Source: Novosphingobium sp.
GTDB taxonomy: Bacteria > Pseudomonadota > Alphaproteobacteria > Sphingomonadales > Sphingomonadaceae
NCBI RefSeq assembly: GCF_027489515.1
Contig: NZ_JAIXZS010000104.1
Span: forward strand, 1-36,890
DNA length: 36,890 nt
Reading direction: 5' to 3'
In this document: positions 33,409 through 36,890 of the stretch, piece by piece
Layout of the letters: every line of letters begins with the position of its first letter
How positions within the stretch are numbered: position 1 is the first letter of the stretch
Notes under the pieces: generated by a model
Seen by the model: the letters and a program-made list of their open reading frames with translations, nothing else
What the model was told of the DNA's origin: nothing
Database searches by the model: none
Position numbers and translations under genes: made by a program

Positions 33409-34464
33409 ATGATCGCACCGGGTGAGACCATCGGCATTCTGGGCGGCGGCCAGCTTGGCCGGATGATCGCGCTTGCGGCGGCGAACCTTGGCTATCGCTG
33501 CCATGTCTATGCGCCCGAGGCGGATTCGATCGCGGCGGATGTGTGCGCGGGGTTCACTTGCGCCGGATGGTATGATGCCGAGGCATTGGCCGCTTTCGGC
33601 AAGAACTGCGCGGTGGTGACCTACGAGTTCGAGAATGTGCCGGTGGCGCCGCTGGCTGCACTTGGCGATGTCGCGCTGCATCCCGGCACCCGCTCGCTCG
33701 AAGTGGCACAGGACCGCGCGGCGGAGAAGAGCTTCGTCGAAGCGCTGGGCGGACGGCCCGCACCCTGGGCCACGGTCGACAGTGTGGCCGATCTGGCGGC
33801 GGCGATTGACCGGATCGGAACGCCGGGCATCCTCAAGACGCGGCGTGACGGCTATGACGGCAAGGGCCAGTGGCGGATCATGACGCCCGCTGATGCCGAG
33901 GCACTGGAGCTGCCGGAGGTGCCGCTCGTCTACGAGGGGTTCGTGACGTTCGAGGCCGAGTTTTCGGTGATCCTCGTGCGCGGGGCCGATGGCGACGTGC
34001 GCTTTTGGGACAGCGCCCAGAACGCGCACAAGGCGGGCATCCTCAGCCAGTCGGTCGTGCCGGCTGGCGATGCGGTGCGTTCGCAAATGGGCGCCGCGCG
34101 GGCGCTGGCGAAGCAGGTGGCGGATGCGCTGGGGCATGTCGGCGTGCTGACGCTGGAGTTTTTCGCCACGGCCGAGGGGCCGGTGTTCAACGAGATGGCG
34201 CCGCGCGTGCACAATTCGGGGCACTGGACTATCGAGGGCGCGCTCACTTCGCAGTTCGAGAACCATGTCCGCGCAATCTGCGGCCTCCCTCTGGGTTCGA
34301 CCGAGCTTTGTGCGGCAGGCGTTGTGATGGATAACCTGATCGGCGACGAAGCGCATGACTGGCCGGCGATCCTGTCCGATCCGGCCAACCACTTGCATCT
34401 CTATGGCAAGGCGGCGGTGCGGCCGGGGCGCAAGATGGGGCATGTGACGAGGTTGGTGCTCTAG
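33409..34464 (+). CDS. purK: N5-carboxyaminoimidazole ribonucleotide synthetase
   Basis: PurK makes N5-CAIR from AIR, bicarbonate and ATP, supplying PurE. The 351-residue ATP-grasp protein shows GGGQLGRM (12-19), YEFENVP, LKTRRDGYDGKGQ, EAEFSVI and the C-terminal FNEMAPRVHNSGHWTIEG block. The ATG at 33409 lies 4 bases after purE. Its TAG is followed directly by the folA ATG, with no gap. Confidence 0.97.
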   Translation: MIAPGETIGILGGGQLGRMIALAAANLGYRCHVYAPEADSIAADVCAGFTCAGWYDAEALAAFGKNCAVVTYEFENVPVAPLAALGDVALHPGTRSLEVAQDRAAEKSFVEALGGRPAPWATVDSVADLAAAIDRIGTPGILKTRRDGYDGKGQWRIMTPADAEALELPEVPLVYEGFVTFEAEFSVILVRGADGDVRFWDSAQNAHKAGILSQSVVPAGDAVRSQMGAARALAKQVADALGHVGVLTLEFFATAEGPVFNEMAPRVHNSGHWTIEGALTSQFENHVRAICGLPLGSTELCAAGVVMDNLIGDEAHDWPAILSDPANHLHLYGKAAVRPGRKMGHVTRLVL

Positions 34465-34956
34465 ATGATGGGGCAGTCGATCTTTATCATCATTGCACGT
34501 GCGAGCGATGGAACGATTGGCGACAAGGGCACCCTTGCGTGGAAATTACCCAATGATCTCAAACGCTTCAAGGCACTGACTATGGGCAGGCCGATGATCA
34601 TGGGGCGCAAGACGTTTGCCTCGCTGCCGGGGCTGCTGCCGGGGCGGCGGCACATCGTTCTGACGCGCGATGCGGGCTGGTCTGCGCCGGGTGCTGAAGT
34701 GGCGCATGACGTGGCCAGCGCGCTCGCCACAGCGGGTGAAGGCGAGGTCGCGGTGATCGGCGGCGCGGATGTGCTCGCGCAGTTCGAGCCGCACGCACAG
34801 CGCTACGAGCTGACCGAAGTGCATGGGGACTATGCCGGCGACACGCGCATTCCCTATCCGGCGGCGCCGTGGCGCGAGACGGCGCGGGAGAGCTTTCTGG
34901 CCGAGGGTGCCTATCCGGCGCATGACTTCGTGACCTTCGTGCGGGGGACGGCCTGA
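34465..34956 (+). CDS. folA: Dihydrofolate reductase
   Basis: FolA reduces dihydrofolate to tetrahydrofolate with NADPH. The 163-residue protein has the Met20-loop region GTLAWKLPNDLKRFK with catalytic Asp31, MIMGRKTFASL and VIGGADVL. The usual Pro of the LPW motif is Ala here (LAW, residue 25). Folate products feed the purine pathway of the preceding genes. ATG codons occur at 34465 and 34468; the first is directly after the purK stop. ribF overlaps the stop by one base. Confidence 0.95.
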   Translation: MMGQSIFIIIARASDGTIGDKGTLAWKLPNDLKRFKALTMGRPMIMGRKTFASLPGLLPGRRHIVLTRDAGWSAPGAEVAHDVASALATAGEGEVAVIGGADVLAQFEPHAQRYELTEVHGDYAGDTRIPYPAAPWRETARESFLAEGAYPAHDFVTFVRGTA

Positions 34957-35888
34957 TGCGCCTCCACGCGAGCGAACCGATGCCCGAGGCCCTGCGTGGT
35001 GCTGTCATTGCGCTGGGCAATTTCGACGGGTTCCACCTTGGCCATCAGGCCGTGGCCGGGGAGGCCGTCCGCTGGGCGCACGCAATGGGGCGGCCCGCGA
35101 TCATCGCGACGTTCGACCCGCACCCGGTGCGCCACTTCAAACCCGATGCGCCGCCGTTCCGCCTGACCACGCTGGATCAGCGCGAGGCGCTGTTCACCGA
35201 GGCCAGGGCGGATGCCATGCTGGTGTTTGCCTTCGATGGCGCGCTGGCGGCGACGACGGCGGATTCCTTCGTGCGCGATCTGCTCAGCGAACGGCTTGGC
35301 GCGGCGGCGGTGGTGACGGGCGAGGACTTCACATTTGGCCGGGCGCGCGGCGGCAATATCGATGTGCTGCGCGCCGTGGGCGCCGAAGTGGGGCTGCAGA
35401 CGCGCGCGGTCGGCCCGGTGCTGCTCGATGGCGAGGTCGTCTCCTCCAGCCGCATCCGCGAGGCGCTGGTGGCGGGCGATCCGCAAGAGGCGGCGCGGCT
35501 GCTGACGCGGCCCTTTGCGATCAAGGGCCCGGTGCAGCACGGCGACAAGGTGGGGCGGACGATCAACTTCCCGACCGCGAACCTTGATATCGGCACGTAC
35601 CTCAGGCCGCGCTACGGCATCTATGCGGTGACGGGGCATCTACCTGATGGCCGCGTGCTGAAAGGCGCGGCCAACATCGGCATTCGGCCCACTTTCGATC
35701 CGCCGAAGGAACTGCTTGAGCCGCATTTCTTCGATTTTTCGGGCGATCTCTATGGGCAGGAGATCGAGGTGGCGTTCCACCACTTCCTGCGCGGCGAAGC
35801 GAAGTTCGACAGCCTCGACGCGCTGGTGGCGCAGATGGGGCGCGATTGCGATGAGGCAAAGCGCCTCCTTGCTCACATCGGCGGGTAG
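34956..35888 (+). CDS. ribF: Bifunctional riboflavin kinase/FAD synthetase
   Basis: RibF phosphorylates riboflavin to FMN and adenylates it to FAD. The 310-residue protein has the nucleotidyltransferase motif GNFDGFHLGH (21-30), TFDPHPVRHF, SSSRIREAL (163-171), and the flavokinase motif GRTINFPTANL (200-210) with RYGIY. The ATG overlaps the folA stop (TGATG, one base). Its 3' end overlaps the convergent TspO-like gene by 16 bases. ribF next to ileS is a common arrangement, here interrupted by that gene. Confidence 0.97.
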   Translation: MRLHASEPMPEALRGAVIALGNFDGFHLGHQAVAGEAVRWAHAMGRPAIIATFDPHPVRHFKPDAPPFRLTTLDQREALFTEARADAMLVFAFDGALAATTADSFVRDLLSERLGAAAVVTGEDFTFGRARGGNIDVLRAVGAEVGLQTRAVGPVLLDGEVVSSSRIREALVAGDPQEAARLLTRPFAIKGPVQHGDKVGRTINFPTANLDIGTYLRPRYGIYAVTGHLPDGRVLKGAANIGIRPTFDPPKELLEPHFFDFSGDLYGQEIEVAFHHFLRGEAKFDSLDALVAQMGRDCDEAKRLLAHIGG

Positions 35889-36364
35889 GCGATCATCACG
35901 CTGAGGACGTAGCCGCCCCAGAATGCGGTCGGCACGATCAGCCATGGCGCGCGGTGCTCGCGAGCGCGTAACACCAGCATGACCGCGACCGCGACGATCA
36001 GGGTGACGACAGTGCCCCAGAACGCCGCCGCGTTGCGCTGGAGGCCGCTGGTGTAGAACGGATAGGCGATGCACAGCGCGGCGAGCGCGAATGGCGTCCA
36101 TGAACGCCAGCCGGAATCGCCACTGCCGCGCACATAGACCCAGCGCGCTGCGCCCATCAGGCCGAGCAGGACGGTCCAGATCAGGCCAACCACCGCGCCG
36201 GGCGGGATCATCGGCATTTGCCGCCCGCTGGGCCGCGCCCAGCCGATGGCGAAGAGGAAGCCGTTGATCGCGATGGTGGCCAGGATCAGGACGGCGACGT
36301 TCATGGCCAGCGCGCCGCGCCCTTCGGCCCTGAGGAACGCGGTGCTGAGATTGGGGGCGGGCAT
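35873..36364 (-). CDS. Divergent TspO/MBR-family membrane protein
   Basis: This 163-residue integral membrane protein has five hydrophobic segments. The best match to the family is the second-segment block MIPPGAVVGLIWTVLLGLMG, which corresponds to the PPGWVFGPVWT-type signature of TspO, with the first Trp lost. TspO proteins bind tetrapyrroles and often respond to oxygen or stress. The ATG at 36364 is preferred over an in-frame TTG at 36379, because AAGGA lies 9 bases before it. The C-terminus overlaps ribF. If not TspO, it is an uncharacterised five-span protein. Confidence 0.68.
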   Translation of the reverse strand: MPAPNLSTAFLRAEGRGALAMNVAVLILATIAINGFLFAIGWARPSGRQMPMIPPGAVVGLIWTVLLGLMGAARWVYVRGSGDSGWRSWTPFALAALCIAYPFYTSGLQRNAAAFWGTVVTLIVAVAVMLVLRAREHRAPWLIVPTAFWGGYVLSVMIAYPPM

Positions 36365-36468
36365 GGTCTTGTCCTTCAAGTAGGCGAAATCAGACCATAG
36401 GCCACGTCGGCGAAAGCGCGACGCAAGAATTTGCAGGAATCCGGGCGCGGCGCTAAGGCCCGCCGATC

Positions 36469-36890
36469 ATGACAGAAGCCCCAGACTATCGCAGCACCGT
36501 CTTCCTGCCGAAGACCGATTTCCCGATGAAGGCCGGCCTCCCCCAGAAGGAGCCGGGCATTCTCGCGCGCTGGCAGGACGAGGGGCTCTACAGCCAACTG
36601 CGCAAGGCGCGTGCGGGCGCGGAGAAGTTCATTCTCCATGATGGCCCGCCTTATGCCAATGGCGACATGCATATCGGCCATGCGCTGAACCATATCCTGA
36701 AAGACATGGTCTGCCGCACGCAGAGCCTGCTCGGCAAGGACGCACCTTATGTGCCCGGCTGGGATTGCCACGGCCTGCCCATCGAGTGGAAGGTCGAGGA
36801 AGAGTACCGCAAGAAGAAGAAGAACAAGGACGAGGTTCCGCCGGTCGAGTTCCGCGCCGAATGCCGCGCCTATGCCCAGAAGTGGGTGGA
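36469..36890 (+). CDS. ileS: Isoleucyl-tRNA synthetase, 3' end beyond window
   Basis: The first 140 residues of class I isoleucyl-tRNA synthetase are present. They include the HIGH motif in GDMHIGHALNHILKDM (68-71), DGPPYANGD before it and the GWDCHGLPIE block. The start is the ATG at 36469. The 104-base divergent gap to the TspO-like gene holds its promoter. A Lys run (KKKKNK) follows, characteristic of the longer alphaproteobacterial form. Confidence 0.97.
   Translation, partial: MTEAPDYRSTVFLPKTDFPMKAGLPQKEPGILARWQDEGLYSQLRKARAGAEKFILHDGPPYANGDMHIGHALNHILKDMVCRTQSLLGKDAPYVPGWDCHGLPIEWKVEEEYRKKKKNKDEVPPVEFRAECRAYAQKWV

Overview
The window is a chromosomal stretch of a GC-rich alphaproteobacterium, most likely a sphingomonad of the Novosphingobium/Sphingobium type. 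The case rests on a MipZ-type division ATPase, the cysteine-free 41-residue L36, a family of short proteins typical of the group, a TonB/ExbD-rich gene content and the block gpmA-purE-purK-folA-ribF-ileS. This is inference from gene content; no 16S gene is present. Coding density is very high. Once the small genes called here are counted, no stretch longer than about 300 bases is without a gene. The longest gaps are 12202-12373 (Fur-like boxes) and 25480-25721 (nothing recognised apart from the ribosome-binding site of the RTX gene).

Layout. 1-1140: two tandem exbD genes, the first cut by the window edge, each followed by a clear hairpin terminator. 1139-6265 (minus strand): mipZ, a membrane-anchored J-domain protein, a phosphomannomutase/phosphoglucomutase and a ligase-associated DEXH helicase. 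6388-7857 (plus): panC followed by two small genes. 7862-8725 (minus): an SRAP protein and a 71-residue protein. 8756-10077 (plus): a class II aldolase/adducin-family protein and an orphan 2Fe-2S subunit of the molybdenum hydroxylase type. 10081-15002 (minus): a TonB-dependent siderophore receptor under two Fur-like boxes, a 41-residue membrane peptide, and an overlapping operon of two secreted DUF4136-like proteins and a cytosolic-carboxypeptidase-like M14 peptidase.

15138-17061 (plus): galE, rpmJ and a HAD phosphatase. 17058-20449 (minus): pepN and pgeF, overlapping by four bases. 20593-22727 (plus): a Ste24-like M48 protease and an atypical SDR protein, overlapping by four bases. 22637-24588 (minus): an L-threonine aldolase and an EamA exporter, also overlapping by four bases. 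24654-24944: a small GNAT protein. 24955-25479 (minus): a tlpA-like thioredoxin gene interrupted by an amber codon exactly at the Trp of the WCGPC active site. 25722-28922: a 1066-residue RTX-type protein with six ~82-residue modules. 28992-29957 (minus) and 30089-31736 (plus): a fatty acid desaturase divergent from an XRE-type regulator, which overlaps a PhnD-like binding protein. 31749-31823: tRNA-Thr(GGT), minus strand. 31950-36890: a 53-residue protein, then gpmA, purE, purK, folA, ribF, a convergent TspO-like gene and the start of ileS.

Most of the window is housekeeping, and I see no phage, transposon, CRISPR or defence island. The points most worth a second look are the interrupted tlpA, the mipZ/J-domain pair, the regulator/binding-protein pair with a short upstream ORF, the orphan 2Fe-2S subunit, and the DUF4136-DUF4136-carboxypeptidase operon. 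None of these is proven to be a new system.
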